From Mixophyes australis (Eukaryota; Chordata; Amphibia; Anura; Limnodynastidae): a stretch of 64,000 nt of DNA. Within the stretch, counting starts at the first letter, position 1. Each line of letters starts with the position of its first letter. A program made the translations under genes and the position numbers. The notes beneath the pieces are model-generated. The model ran no database searches, had not been told where the DNA came from, and worked only from the letters and a program-made list of their open reading frames with translations. The stretch covers positions 7,244,434 to 7,308,433 of the forward strand of contig JAVHZZ010000008.1 in NCBI GenBank assembly GCA_036250195.1. The letters run 5' to 3'. Shown one piece after another: positions 11,488 through 22,219 of the stretch.

Positions 11488-12657
11488 GTATATAACATAT
11501 AATAGAGTATATTATATAACACCAGTATATAACATATATAGTATATAGCACCTGTATATAACATATAGAGTATATAACACCAGTATATAACATATATAGT
11601 ATATAACACCAGTATATAACATATAGAGTATATAATACCAGTATATAACATATAGAGTATATAACACCTGTATATAACATATAGAGTATATAACACCAGT
11701 ATATAACATATAGAGCATATAGCACCAGTATATAACATATAGAGTATATAATACCAGTATATAACATATATAGTATATAATACCAGTATATAACATATAG
11801 AGTATATAACACCTGTATATAACATATATAGTATATAATACCAGTATATAACATATAGAGCATATAACACCAGTATATAACATATAGAGTATATAATACC
11901 AGTATATAACATATAGAGTATATAACACCAGTATATAACATATAGAGTGTATAACACCAGTATATAACATATAGAGTATATAATACCAGTATATAACATA
12001 TAGAGTATATAACACCAGTATATAACATATAGAGTATATAACACCAGTATATAACATATAGAGTATATAACACCAGTATATAACATATAGAGTATATAAC
12101 ACCAGTATATAACATATATAGTATATAATACCAGTATATAACATATAGAGCATATAACACCAGTATATAACATATAGAGTATATAATACCAGTATATAAC
12201 ATATATAGTATATAATACCAGTATATAACATATAGAGCATATAACACCAGTATATAACATATAGAGTATATAATACCAGTATATAACATATAGAGTATAT
12301 AATACCAGTATATAACATATAGAGTGTATAACACCAGTATATAACATATAGAGTATATAATACCAGTATATAACATATAGAGTATATAACACCAGTATAT
12401 AACATATAGAGTATATAACACCAGTATATAACATATAGAGTATATAACACCAGTATATAACATATAGAGTATATAACACCAGTATATAACATATAGAGTA
12501 TATAATACCAGTATATAACATATAGAGTATATAACACCAGTATATAACATATAGAGTATATAACACCAGTATATAACATATAGAGTATATTATATAACAC
12601 CAGTATATAACATATAGAGTATATTATATAACACCAGTATATAACATATAGAGTATA
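11488..12657. repeat. 29-bp minisatellite, about 40 units
   Basis: The unit is ACACCAGTATATAACATATA followed by GAGTATATA, 29 bp. Variants are GAG/TAT, AC/AT and CCAG/CCTG. All three minus-strand frames stay open for more than 1 kb, because 29 is not a multiple of 3 and the unit has no stop in any phase. The resulting Tyr/Ile/Leu-rich frames of about 360-375 codons are not supported as genes. A V-SINE interrupts the array at its right end. Confidence 0.95.
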
Positions 12658-12970
12658 TCATCATCATCATCATCATCTATTTATTTATATATATAGCATC
12701 ACTGATTCCGCAGCGCTGTACAGAGAATTCACTCACATCAGTCCCTGTCCCATTGGAGCTTACAATCTACATCCCCTAACATACACACACACACAGAGAC
12801 CGGGAGAGACTAAGGGCAATTTAATAGCAGCCATTTAACCTACTAGTTTGTTTTTGGAGTGTGGGAGGAAACTGGAGCACCCGAAGGAAACCCACGCAAA
12901 CACGGGGAAAACATACAAACTCCACACAGATAAGGCCATGGTCGGGAATCGAACTCATGACCCCAGTGCT
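12658..12970 (-). mobile_element. V-SINE inserted into the 29-bp minisatellite
   Basis: The order is reversed: (CAT)n, then TTATATATATAGCATCACTG, GTACAGAGAATTCACTCACA, the V-domain complement, and GGTCGGGAATCGAACTCATG. The tRNA head is truncated at CCCCAGTGCT. Minisatellite units lie on both sides, so the SINE is younger than the array. Confidence 0.92.
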
Positions 12971-13065
12971 ATATATGATATAACACTAGTACATAACATA
13001 CAGAGTATATAACACCAGTATATAACATACAGGGTATATAACACCAGTATATTTAACATATATTT
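12971..13065. repeat. Remainder of the 29-bp minisatellite
   Basis: About three diverged units (ATAACACCAGTATATAACAT type) lie beyond the inserted V-SINE. They carry CATACAG in place of CATATAGAG. Confidence 0.85.
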
Positions 13066-14102
13066 GTGTAAAGAAAAAAATATTAATGGTCAGTGTGACT
13101 GGATCACTTATTAATAACTTATGGTATAAATTTATTCAAAGGAAATAGTGCAGGGCGCTTTTTTATATAATTGCCAATGCACTTATTTTTGATATTGTGT
13201 ATATTTTGATTTAGGAAATCTTTATTTCTGAGATCAGGGGAGAAAATTTGTTTTTTCTGTTTTAACCTTGCTAGTGGAAATTCATTATTTCTGATGTATA
13301 TATCTGATACAATAAGTCTTTGTTTAGAAAGTCTTTTGTATATCTTGGTGTAAGGAAATGCCTTGTTTGGGGTTTGCAACTTTTCTTGACAAATTCTTTT
13401 CTTTGGAGGAAATGTGGAAATGTGTATTTTGCAATTGTTGGGAGAAAGCACCCATGCTAATCTCATGTTGATTAGACCTTTTGATGTCAGTGTCCAATAC
13501 CCCTTAATTGAAAGGAAGGGGTAACTAGACTTGCTGTCAGATGTCCACTGTGTCCAAAATAAGACGCAGGGAATCACAGCAAGGTTTTAGGATATCACAG
13601 ATAAGCATAAATATTGTTAGCTTTGTATTACGTGTAAAATCCATGTTTGGGTAAACAAATTGCATCCTGATTCTAAAAATAGTCTGTGAGGCTGTGTCTG
13701 AAACTGTATGAAAAGGTAGCCCTTGTAAACTGAAATGTATCATTCTGATGGTCCATCTGACCTGACCACTGATACCTTTAATCAGTGGAAATGTCCTTGT
13801 CAGGACACTTGAGCGAAATGAACATCACTCTCTGCTTCAAGACCCTGCTTGACAACTTCTTCAATATTGCTGTAATCCTGTGACCTGCAGATTAGACCCT
13901 AAAGCTAATCCGTCCTCCAGCTGTTTCTGAGGTTTGGATCCAGCTCTCCAGTACCACCGCTCTGCCGCTACCCAGCAGCTCTGGTGAGTGTGATAGGCCA
14001 GGGGGGATCCATCCACAGCACCCTGATCCATAGTAAGTGGTGAGGGTCAAGTGTACCAGCACAGGAGTACGCTAGCAGCGTCAGTTAACCAGAAGGAACA
14101 TT
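13066..14102. other. No gene recognised; orphan minus-strand frame
   Basis: The longest non-repeat frame here is 152 codons (13119-13577, minus). It is Lys/Ile/Asn-rich with no domain recognised. An adjoining 68-codon frame (13537-13743) overlaps it in another phase. They could be a decayed mobile element, but nothing in the sequence settles this. Confidence 0.3.
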
Positions 14103-14110
14103 ATCTGGAT

Positions 14111-14480
14111 CAGGGCCGTCTTTCCCATTGGGCACAATGGGCAGGTGCCCAGGGGCCCTGCAGCCCAGGGGGGCCCGTCAGAGGCAGCGCAAGAAAAAAA
14201 ACTAAAAAAAAAAAAGATGAAAATACCTTGCGGTCAGCTGGCGATCCGGCTCCCTCCCTGGTCTCCTCCTCCGTGTGGCGCTCGCAGTGCATGTTGGGCG
14301 TGACGTCATCATGCCCGCCCGACATCCATTGCGGAGCGCGACGAAGGAGTAGACCAGGGAGGGAGCCGGATCGCCAGCTGACCGCAAGGTAAGTATTTTC
14401 ATCTTTTTTTTTTCAGGTTTTTTTTTTTCTTGTGCTGCCTCTGACGGGCCCCCCTGGGCTGCAGGGCCCATATATATAAT

Positions 14481-14524
<44 letters not shown>

Positions 14525-14582
14525 TAGGGGCCCCGGTGCACTGCTTTCCCTGGGGGCCCAAAATGTTATTAAGAGGGCCCTG
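14111..14582 (+). mobile_element. Palindromic hAT-type MITE with 8-bp TSD
   Basis: The ends are CAGGGCCGTCTTT and AAGAGGGCCCTG. Flanking 8-mers ATCTGGAT (14103-14110) and TTCTGGAT (14583-14590) form a target duplication with one mismatch. The interior is nearly self-complementary (CGGCTCCCTCCCTGGTCTCC and its complement about 130 bp later) and carries an (AT)n tract at about 14480-14526. A second copy in opposite orientation is at 62036-62443. Short frames across it are artefacts. Confidence 0.85.
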
Positions 14583-14590
14583 TTCTGGAT

Positions 14591-15001
14591 GCCATAAAGG
14601 AGTCCAGTGGTGGCAGCAGGCTCCTCCTACTGCGGCAGGAGGGGCATATTCGGAATAACATAAGGGGACGGTGGCAAAGTAATCCCAGCCGGTTCCCAGC
14701 AACAACAGACATGGTGGCATAGGCGGTCCATCCTGTCAAACTAAGATGCTTAAAATGTATGTTTGTTTGGTTTTTTTAATTTATTTATACAATGTTTTTT
14801 CAAAAACAACATGTCAGCAAACAATTTTGGTCAAAATTACATTTTAAAAGACAATTCTTTGTTCAGTTTTAGCCGGACCTGTGCTGGCTGTGAAATATTG
14901 AAATTTAGAGAATCTCAGAACTTTGCAGAACTATTTCACTTATCTATGGATTACGCATAGAAGAATCCCAGGTTCAACTTGCATTCCAGTTAAGGAAGGA
15001 T
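14591..15001. other. No gene recognised
   Basis: Unremarkable sequence between a MITE and a GATA microsatellite. Confidence 0.35.
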
Positions 15002-15002
15002 C

Positions 15003-15068
<66 letters not shown>
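15002..15068. repeat. (GATA)n microsatellite
   Basis: About 16 uninterrupted GATA units, ending in GACA. Confidence 0.95.
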
Positions 15069-16184
15069 CAGTGGTCAAAGTGGACTGGTATACAGCGGTA
15101 TATGTAGATTTTTTTTCCCTGAAAATAATCAGTATGCAAATACTGATAAGGATTACAAAAATAGGCATGAACTGCACAGCAAACATTGCAAAGTTATGCC
15201 TATAAAAAAAAAGAAAATGTTTGTTTTGGATGTAATTAAGACAAAGTACATTTCGAACTTCGTTACGGCGCCAAAAATCACTAATCCTTTCAAGAAAATG
15301 ATGTGTTGGAGCAGGCTAACACTCAGCTAGTCGGTGCAAGCTGGATGAATACAATGTCACACCCATCTCTCTGCATTGTACAGGAGTTTCCTTCTCCCAT
15401 GCCCACATATGGTCAGACACAACCAAACTTCCGGGAACTGTGACTTCAGTGCTGGATATTGTTAGGGATCCTCCCAGCAACTGACATCTGAAACCTTCTC
15501 TCCTCAAACACTGTAAACATCACACTTTTCAGGGCAAAATGGGCTGAGTTTCATGGGGATTATGGAAAGCACAAAGCCTTCAAACAAGAGCTGAAAAGTT
15601 AAAAAGTTCACGAGCAAATAGTGGGAGTGGAAGAAAAAGAGTGAAAGAGATTGTTCATAGGGGGGCTGGCAGTAGCTTCCAAGAAGGGGCCATATTACTG
15701 ATCATCACCGTCATGTAGCCAAATAGCAAGGATTATGCACAAGATAATTGCTAAATGGCTAATTTACAGGAATAGTTCCTGCTTATAAAGATTTGTTCCT
15801 GGAATACGTTTGTCAATTAACAATCCACAGGTTAAATATGACAAATGTCATATTATGTTCATATTATGTGTCTAAAACCGTTCACATGTCCATCAAAAAC
15901 TTGTGTCTAGCCGAAATGTGGGTGTTGTAAATACGTGTGAAGAAGGTGCAAATGTCTTGGTGACAGTGAGCGTATTTAAAGTTACACGTGCATTTTTTAA
16001 AAATCCAGAATGGTAAGTGTTGAAACCCTACTTTTACTCAGACAGGGATTTCCTTGGATCCCTAAAGTTATATTTAAGGGTCGTCCATTGCGGCTGACAT
16101 CGCAAAAAGACTCAATGGAGGAGGGGGGGGGGGGGGGGTTCAATTCCTAGCGCTGACCCGTCGGAGCTTTGTATGATAAGAATC
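15069..16184. other. No gene recognised
   Basis: No supported gene. A 16-bp poly-G run lies at 16123-16138. Confidence 0.35.
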
Positions 16185-16237
16185 CGTGTGGTGCGGAATC
16201 AGTGGCGCTATATAGATAAATGGTGATGACGGTGATG
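16185..16237 (+). repeat. V-SINE/L2 tail remnant
   Basis: GTGCGGAATCAGTGGCGCTA is followed by TATAGATAAATGG(TGA)n. Only the 3' end survives. Confidence 0.65.
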
Positions 16238-17879
16238 TTAGGGCAGTAAAACATTGCTAGTTTTTGCTGGCACCTCATAAAAGAGCAAACATCAGTGATG
16301 TTTTACTAATCGTAATACCTGTAAGCGTGCACAGTCGCACATCAGACGAGGTTTCGATGGGTCTTTATGTTGCGTTGAAATCCCCTAACATGTCCAGTCT
16401 GATTCAATAGAGCAGAATACAGATGTTCTTTAGACTGCATTGAATTAGACTGGATGGATTCAGTCCCACTGTTACATTGTATCTATCTTCTAACATGTGA
16501 CAACAATGTAAGTATACTGTGTAAAACAAAACCCTCATTCTGAGCACTGATGATAACAGCATACAACAGATATTTCTACCATTCTATGTCATTAATAAGG
16601 GTTGGAAACCTTAGGGAAGACACAGGAACTGTTCTTGTACATTTTCTCTTTTTACTTCCATAATAGAGACCTTCTATCTGCACATTATCTTAAGGGCTGA
16701 CAAACGTTTACACACAGTGTATGTAGCCACTTTACTAGTGACATCACTGAGGCACAAATAAAATTGATTGGCTGACTATTCCTTCAACCCACAAAACTGG
16801 GCAACGGGATCAATGCTAGATTTGGCCATAAAAATGTTTGTCAAACATCAGATGATATGTGGAATCACTGTGGCCGGAAGGTGACCATCTGTACAGGTAG
16901 ATAGTGGTCATCTGCGGTCATCTTTCGTTCACATTTATGAAAATGCCAAATAATCCTAACGATTTTTGGGCTATACGAGCTGCGATATCAGGTCAACCGT
17001 CCGATATGGCTGTTTTTACAGCGTGCATGTCCAGCACCAGGTGATTTGGGTCCAATCAGCATTTTTAAAATCAATTAAATAAATTTAAGTATCAGCTGAA
17101 CGCAGGAACTTACCAGGGGGCTTATTCCACAGCATGGTACAATATAACCCATATCAGCCAATGAAATGTTTGCTTTTACTATATAAACAACACTAGAAAA
17201 ATGACAGAATCTGATTGGTTGGGTAACAGCAAATGTGGGTACTTCAGATTATTAATTATCTGTAGAACTGCAGCGATAGGTACAACACAGAGCGATGTTA
17301 TATACGGCAGACTATCTTAGTACAGAAATGATCAGCTCTTTGAATGGTAGTTAGATGAAGGGATGGTTGTTGGATATACTATAACAAGCAAGGTATTAAA
17401 CCAGAAATTAGTGCAGATTTTTGCAAGCAGAAGAGTAGCTGCTTTGCGTGTGGAGAAAATTACATTAAAAGAATCATTTTGTGAATTATTGAAGGTTGAA
17501 CAGGAACAAGACCCCTACCCCATTCCCCTACGGGCATTGGCAGATGGACTTGTGTGTTGATAATGCTGTAATTTGAGAGGCTAAGTGTGGAGATGGGGCA
17601 GAACGAGATCAAATATTAATTCAGCTCTGAAGATGATGAGTTTTGGGTATCAGAGGGACGTCCAGGGGGAGAGAGTAGAAAGACAGCTGCTAACAAGACA
17701 GGAGAGGAACGATCGTGGAGAGATAAGGTATTATACCTACATATGTGCTGTCTGCAAAACTGGAACTGAGAACATGAATTTGCAGGAAGAGTCACAGGGT
17801 AAAAGCTGCTCTAAGTCTAATGAGTAACTTTCACCATAAATAAAGTTTCACTCAAAACCCAGAATCCATCAACGCTCTC
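16238..17879. other. No gene recognised
   Basis: No coding homology was recognised. Short open frames at 17363-17560 and 17585-17827 on the plus strand have no domain, start context or neighbours to support them. Confidence 0.35.
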
Positions 17880-17932
17880 GGCTCCAAGATCTACAGAATA
17901 TGTTGGCGCTATATAAATAAATGATGATGATC
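17880..17932 (+). repeat. L2-type LINE 3' tail
   Basis: CTACAGAATATGTTGGCGCT is followed by ATATAAATAAATGATGATGA. It is a short truncated copy. Confidence 0.7.
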
Positions 17933-19654
17933 ATGCAGGCAAAGAAATAAGCGAGACAAAATTGTTATTTAATTGTTAATGAGTGTATGAGGTATGTGCT
18001 TTATTGATTGGTTAATATCTGATTAAGGGCAAAACGTAACATGCATTTTCCAGTTGTTTTGGAGCTATATTTCCATCATTTTGAAACGGATGGGAGATGT
18101 GTATTAAACACCTGTCTGTTACAGAGAAGGCAGCCATATTGGAGACTGCATCTATTCGCTATGAATTAGTGACATCGCTGTGACACTTTGTGAGGTACAC
18201 AATGGAGGCAGACATTTTGTGGGCGGGACTAGGTGCTATAAGCAGCCTTTGTGCCCTAGGTCCCTTACCCACATGATCTTACTATCATTTGTTAACAGCA
18301 GAATAGTTTATAGATGGGTATTGGAATGTTATAATGGTTCCAACCACCTCGTACATACTACTATTCCCACTTGCAATCTGAAGCGTTTGAGCTGCGGAGC
18401 AGTTTTTTGCTTCTGGGTCCCCAGTGAATCAATAGATGCATCCTATACATATTGGGCCAGCTCACAGAATGGCAGCTTCCACTCTTTGTTAGTGACAGAT
18501 ACATTGTAACACAAGACCATACAGATCTGTTAAACCTTCACTAGGACGATACATCTTTGTGCATTGACCAGAATAATCAATTAGGAAACTAGAAATAATT
18601 GTGATTGACTTTCACTTTCTTTTCCTAGAAACGTTCAGTGATACCTATGCACATGGGTGATTTGGAAGAAGCAACCTTAGTTCTGGTATTTATTAATATA
18701 AGCGCTTATTGCTTAGTCTGTAAAATAGAAATGCTCCCACAGACTCGAACTGAACAAGCCCCCTCGGTGACAAGTATTCATACTTAATGGATAAAGGCTT
18801 TATATTCATTAGCAAATTATGACTTTCGGACAGTACTGTCACGCACACAAGATATGTCTCTATAGAAGCCATTTTTCAGTGTTATGACCCTGTTTTGGAG
18901 CCCTGGTTACTGTGATATACACAAAAAAACTTGTTTTCAAATCTGCTGTAATTGTACAAGGATTATAAGAAGATAAGAAATCTCGGAGATTATCGAAGGC
19001 AGACAAGAGATCGAGGTTTACTCTGTAAAGACTCACGTCCTCATTTTTCACAGTGAATTTGAGTTTTGTGCAGACTGACCCATGTTTGTGCTGTTATCTC
19101 TGATGATTTAAAGGAGATACAGATATTTATCTATACAGCAAGGGAGGTAAATGCACAGCATTGAGAGACCATACATTGTTGCACAGAGCCTGTAATGTAT
19201 GTATACAGAGTTAATTTGCTATATATGAGGCAATAAACAAAGTGCAAATGCAAAGGGATGAATATGCAACATATATGTAACGTCTAGGAAGAGAGGCTTA
19301 ATAACTGCACTGTGGGAATATAGATGTTTAGTCTGCTGAGCTGATATTTCACAATGGACTGGAATAAGCAGCCCCAAGGATTGGCAGGTGCCAAAATAAA
19401 TCAATTCTGGTTAGTTGGGCAACTTTCTAACTTCCAAGCTTCAGCAGCAGCAGTTTCAAAGAGTTAGTTTTGTCCACCGCCAAGTTACAAAATATATTGT
19501 CCTGCGAACCAACTTTCAAATGACAAGTAAAAGCTTGTATTAGCATTGTTTCAAAACTTAGCAAGTACTCCCTGCATTATTAACGCAAAACACATCTGGG
19601 AATGTTCCCTCCCCCTGCATGCGGTATATAAATTTACTGTATAAAAGCCATAGA
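17933..19654. other. No gene recognised (downstream of JUN)
   Basis: Intergenic sequence beyond the JUN 3' end. A 109-codon plus-strand frame (18180-18509) has no recognised domain. Nothing else was seen. Confidence 0.35.
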
Positions 19655-19677
19655 CATGAATTACTTTATCATGCATG

Positions 19678-19683
19678 TTTATT
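19678..19683 (-). terminator. jun: JUN distal poly(A) signal AATAAA
   Basis: TTTATT on the plus strand gives AATAAA on the JUN strand, in the context GCAATAAACATGC. It is the last canonical signal before the AT-rich stretch stops resembling a 3' UTR. Confidence 0.6.
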
Positions 19684-19836
19684 GCAATGTAAAAAAAAAT
19701 AATATCAATATAAATTAAAAAAAAACAAAAAACAACTAAAATTTTCCAAATCTTTAAAATTTTCTTAAATATATTTGAACAATGTGGAATCATTTTCTGA
19801 AACCAAAACAAAAAAAAACATAGAAAAATTATATAC

Positions 19837-19842
19837 TTTATT
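19837..19842 (-). terminator. jun: JUN proximal poly(A) signal AATAAA
   Basis: AATAAA lies within TTTGTAATAAAGTATATAAT on the JUN strand, about 560 bp after the stop codon. Two signals suggest two 3' UTR lengths. The proximal one sits in the block that looks conserved. Confidence 0.6.
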
Positions 19843-20400
19843 ACAAAGGTTAAACTCATAAGAGTTCAAAAAAAATTCTCTTATTTACAGACAATAAAGG
19901 GTTTATAAACCCAACATAAATAGAACGTACAAAAAGCCTGAAGCTGTATTAACCGACTCACAAGTCAGCTTTTAGAATATATATATATAAAAAAACAGAT
20001 ATGTACATATACAGTTAAGTAGAAGACAAGCAGAAATTGTCATTTAATCGGACGCCTCCCTCCCATAGCCCCCTCCTCTCTGTGTGAGTTAGAGAAGCTG
20101 TACAGTCTTTATAGCAGTTTCACCGTAATACTGAATGATCATTGAAAGTTAGAGTCCATGCAGTCCTGGATCAATGTTACACACACAGATCTGGCGTGTC
20201 AGAGCTGTATATATTGATACCGCTCATCGCCCTACCACCACTTGCTCCGACGGAAGGATTGGCAGACTCCTCGCGCACGCGTGTTCAACAGTCCGATCAC
20301 GAATGCCTATTTTATTTTTTTTTCCAACCAGGAGTTTCAACCTGAAATTGTTTCACATGTGCTCCGTACACTCTTCCCTGCTCTTCCCACGCCCGTCCTT

Positions 20401-21345
20401 TCAGAACGTTTGCAGCTGCTGTGTTAGCATTAGCTGACAGCCGCTGTTAACGTGGTTCATCACTTTCTGTTTCAGTTGGGCTACCTGCTCCCGGAGCATG
20501 TTGGCGGTGGAAGCCAATTCAGAGTTCTGAGATTTTAGGTTTTTAACTTTGTCTTCCAACCTTGCAATCCGTTCCAGCTTCCTCTTCCTGCACTTGGAAG
20601 CGGCGATCCTGTTCCTCATACGCTTCCTCTCTGCTTTTATCCTCTCCTGGGACTCCATGTCAATGGGAGAGAGCGGAGGGGACTCCCCAGGCATTTCTGG
20701 GACAGTCTGGGGCTCTTCTTTCAGAGCTTGCAGCCTGGGGTGCTGTACAGGGATTGGAGGGCTGGCATTAATTTGCGATGCAAAACCCATCGCGTTGCTG
20801 TTGAAGGCAGGAGTGCTGGTGATATTAGTTGGGTTAAAGTTGTTCAGATTGGCATAAACAGGAGGCTCGTTCTGCAAAGTGTTGCTGAATCCAGTGTTAC
20901 CAGCTATAGATGAAACAGGTGTCAGTCCGGTGCTGGCAGGGGGTTGAGGGGCAGAGGGGACATTGGGCAAGATGTTCTGGTTATGCAGTTCTGCCAGCGC
21001 CCTCACAAACCCCTCTGCAAAGCCTTCCTGCTCGTCCGTAACGTTTTTGGGGCACAGGAACTGAGTCGGGGTAGGGGTGGTGGTGATCATCCCATTGCTG
21101 GACTGGATAATAAGCCTCTCCAGCTCGGGGGAGGCGAGTTTGAGCAGTCCAACGTCCGGAGACGTGAGGAGGTCAGCGGCTTTGTTTCTCAGGTGAGGTT
21201 TGATGGCGCTGGAAGGGTCAGACAGGTTCAGAGTCATGCTCTGCTTCAGCACCTTGGGGTTGTATCCATAGCCGGCAGCCTCAGGCTGGGCGAAAGCGGC
21301 GCTCAGTGCATCGTCGTAGAAAGTAGTCTCCATCCTCGCAGTCAT
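20401..21345 (-). CDS. jun: Transcription factor JUN (c-Jun, AP-1 subunit)
   Basis: 314-aa nuclear bZIP protein that dimerises with FOS, ATF or itself and binds TGA(C/G)TCA sites. Visible features: start [14 protein letters not shown], matching vertebrate JUN; JNK-docking delta region at about 30-57; JNK sites S62 and S72 ([16 protein letters not shown]) and threonines in TTTPTPT (88-94); a [15 protein letters not shown] block at 199-213; basic region 235-262 with redox cysteine C252 (ASKCRKRK); leucine zipper with L263, L270, L277, L284, L291; conserved end ending LTQQLQTF. The human protein is 331 aa; the difference lies in the variable middle. The frame stays open upstream to 21693 through a minisatellite, but MTAR is chosen for conservation and the predicted splice acceptor. 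The GSK3/FBW7 motif reads ESPPLSP, with S222 where human has threonine. CDS is a single uninterrupted exon. Confidence 0.98.
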   Translation of the reverse strand: MTARMETTFYDDALSAAFAQPEAAGYGYNPKVLKQSMTLNLSDPSSAIKPHLRNKAADLLTSPDVGLLKLASPELERLIIQSSNGMITTTPTPTQFLCPKNVTDEQEGFAEGFVRALAELHNQNILPNVPSAPQPPASTGLTPVSSIAGNTGFSNTLQNEPPVYANLNNFNPTNITSTPAFNSNAMGFASQINASPPIPVQHPRLQALKEEPQTVPEMPGESPPLSPIDMESQERIKAERKRMRNRIAASKCRKRKLERIARLEDKVKNLKSQNSELASTANMLREQVAQLKQKVMNHVNSGCQLMLTQQLQTF

Positions 21346-21414
21346 ACAAACAGTAACCCAGACAGCGGGAGAAAGGGAGTCGTCCGGCAGTAACTGGGGT
21401 CTACAAAACGTGTC

Positions 21415-21927
21415 CTGCAAAATGCAAAGTAAACAAGTTAGTGGATGATCCTGCAGCTCCCCCCAGTCCCTGTCTGCAGCTCCCCCCAGTCCCTGTCTGC
21501 TGTAACCCCCAGTCCCTGTCTGCTGTAACCCCCAGTCCCTGTTTGCTGTAACCCCCAGTCCCTGTCTGCTGTAACCCCCAGTCCCTGTCTGCTGTAACCC
21601 CCAGTCCCTGTCTGCTGTAACCCCCAGTCCCTGTCTGCTGTAACCCCTAGTCCCTGTCTGCTGCCACTTCATTATAGTGATCCCAATATTCACCCTTCCA
21701 GGTACTGACCCCCATCCCTCCCTCCAACAGGCTCAGTACTACTTCTTACTACTCCCAGTATCAGTGCAATAACTGTGCATGTACCAGGATCTCACACTCC
21801 CAGCTGGAGAGTTGGGGAAACTTCTCCCAGAGCTCAGATAGAACCTGGGAACTGGGAGAATAAAAGTTTCTAACTGTGGCTGTAACTTTATAAAGTTCCC
21901 TCCCTGAGGCTCCAGCCCGGTACTCAC
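21415..21927 (-). other. jun: Predicted JUN 5' UTR intron
   Basis: On the JUN strand a strong donor, AGCGG|GTGAGTACC (cut after 21928), lies about 100 nt after the expected start site. A strong acceptor ends at 21415: branch-like CTAAC, then TTGTTTACTTTGCATTTTGCAG|GACACG. The resulting 513-bp intron leaves a 69-nt leader before the ATG. Vertebrate JUN is classically described as intronless, so this would be unusual. The call rests on splice signals alone; an unspliced long leader is the alternative. Confidence 0.55.
21451..21663. repeat. 23-bp minisatellite in the JUN leader/intron
   Basis: About nine units of CTGCTGTAACCCCCAGTCCC plus TGT on the plus strand; the first two units carry CTGCAGCTCC instead. 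On the JUN strand the array is G-rich, with GGGACTGGGGG in each unit. It lies inside the predicted intron, where its length would be free to vary. It keeps the JUN frame open upstream, so it produces a spurious N-terminal extension. Confidence 0.95.
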
Positions 21928-22035
21928 CCGCTGTCAGGCCGTGCAGGGTGCGGGCAGGGTGCACGGTGCAGGGTGCACGGTGCAGGCAGGCTCCCGGGCT
22001 GTCACTCAGGCAGCTCCGCTCTCTCGCACTGTGAG
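21928..22035 (-). other. jun: JUN first exon / 5' leader (approximate)
   Basis: The start site is estimated from mammalian JUN, where transcription begins about 60-70 bp after the jun1 element; that places it near 22030. The sequence GCAGATAAGAGTTAGCTGCA just upstream resembles the equivalent mammalian start-site region. The exon ends at the predicted donor at 21928. The leader contains repeated GTGCACCCTGC-type blocks. Confidence 0.5.
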
Positions 22036-22080
22036 CTCGGGGCAGCGTGCAGCTAACTCTTATCTGCGAGCGGTCACCCA

Positions 22081-22090
22081 CTAAAAATAG
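22081..22090 (-). promoter_or_regulatory. jun: MEF2 site of the JUN promoter
   Basis: CTATTTTTAG on the JUN strand is the MEF2 consensus. It sits just downstream of the jun1 element exactly as in the mammalian JUN promoter. Confidence 0.9.
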
Positions 22091-22093
22091 ACA

Positions 22094-22101
22094 TGATGTC
22101 A
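22094..22101 (-). promoter_or_regulatory. jun: jun1 AP-1/CRE-like site
   Basis: TGACATCA on the JUN strand (GTGACATCATG) is identical to the mammalian proximal jun1 TRE. That site binds JUN-ATF2 and mediates positive autoregulation. Confidence 0.95.
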
Positions 22102-22116
22102 CCCCCGCGGCCTGCC

Positions 22117-22121
22117 ATTGG
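22117..22121 (-). promoter_or_regulatory. jun: CCAAT box of the JUN promoter
   Basis: GGCCAATGG on the JUN strand lies about 16 bp upstream of jun1, matching the NF-Y/CTF site of mammalian JUN. Confidence 0.9.
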
Positions 22122-22136
22122 CCGGGCCGCCGGGGT

Positions 22137-22144
22137 GGGCGGGG
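22137..22144 (-). promoter_or_regulatory. jun: Sp1 GC box of the JUN promoter
   Basis: CCCCGCCC on the JUN strand (GGGCGGGG on plus) lies upstream of the CCAAT box as in mammals. Confidence 0.85.
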
Positions 22145-22165
22145 CCCGGCTCGCAAATGAGCCCT

Positions 22166-22181
22166 GGTCGCCATGGCGACC
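22166..22181. promoter_or_regulatory. Perfect palindrome GGTCGCCATGGCGACC (RFX-like)
   Basis: A 16-bp perfect palindrome between the Sp1 box and jun2. It resembles the RFX X-box consensus GTTGCCATGGCAAC with C/G substitutions. Factor binding is inferred from similarity only; YY1-like GCCATGG is an alternative reading. Confidence 0.55.
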
Positions 22182-22219
22182 GCCCTAGAAGATTCTAACC
22201 GTCGCGGAGGCTCACGGGA

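Larger units (their letters stand above)
19655..20400 (-). other. jun: JUN 3' UTR (approximate)
   Basis: The stretch 3' of the JUN stop is long and very AT-rich on the transcript strand, with several U-rich and AUUUA-like tracts expected of an immediate-early mRNA. The stretch around 19820-19850 reads TTTGTAATAAAGTATATAAT on the minus strand. From memory of vertebrate JUN 3' UTRs this block is conserved. The distal limit is set about 20 bp past the AATAAA at 19678-19683 and is an estimate. Confidence 0.7.

Noticed and set aside
11439..12600. Three long minus-strand open frames rich in Tyr, Ile and Leu that look like membrane proteins
   Set aside because: They are translations of a 29-bp minisatellite in its three phases, with no unique sequence, start context or domain.
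13119..13577. 152-codon Lys/Asn-rich frame
   Set aside because: No domain, homologue or conserved neighbour could be recognised; kept only as an orphan frame.
14051..14392. 113-codon frame over the hAT MITE at 14111, and similar frames over 62036-62443
   Set aside because: They are shared by both MITE copies in different phases and come from the palindromic GC-rich interior.
21346..21693. 116-residue N-terminal extension of JUN
   Set aside because: The frame is open only because of the 23-bp minisatellite; conserved JUN starts at MTAR, and a splice acceptor lies between.
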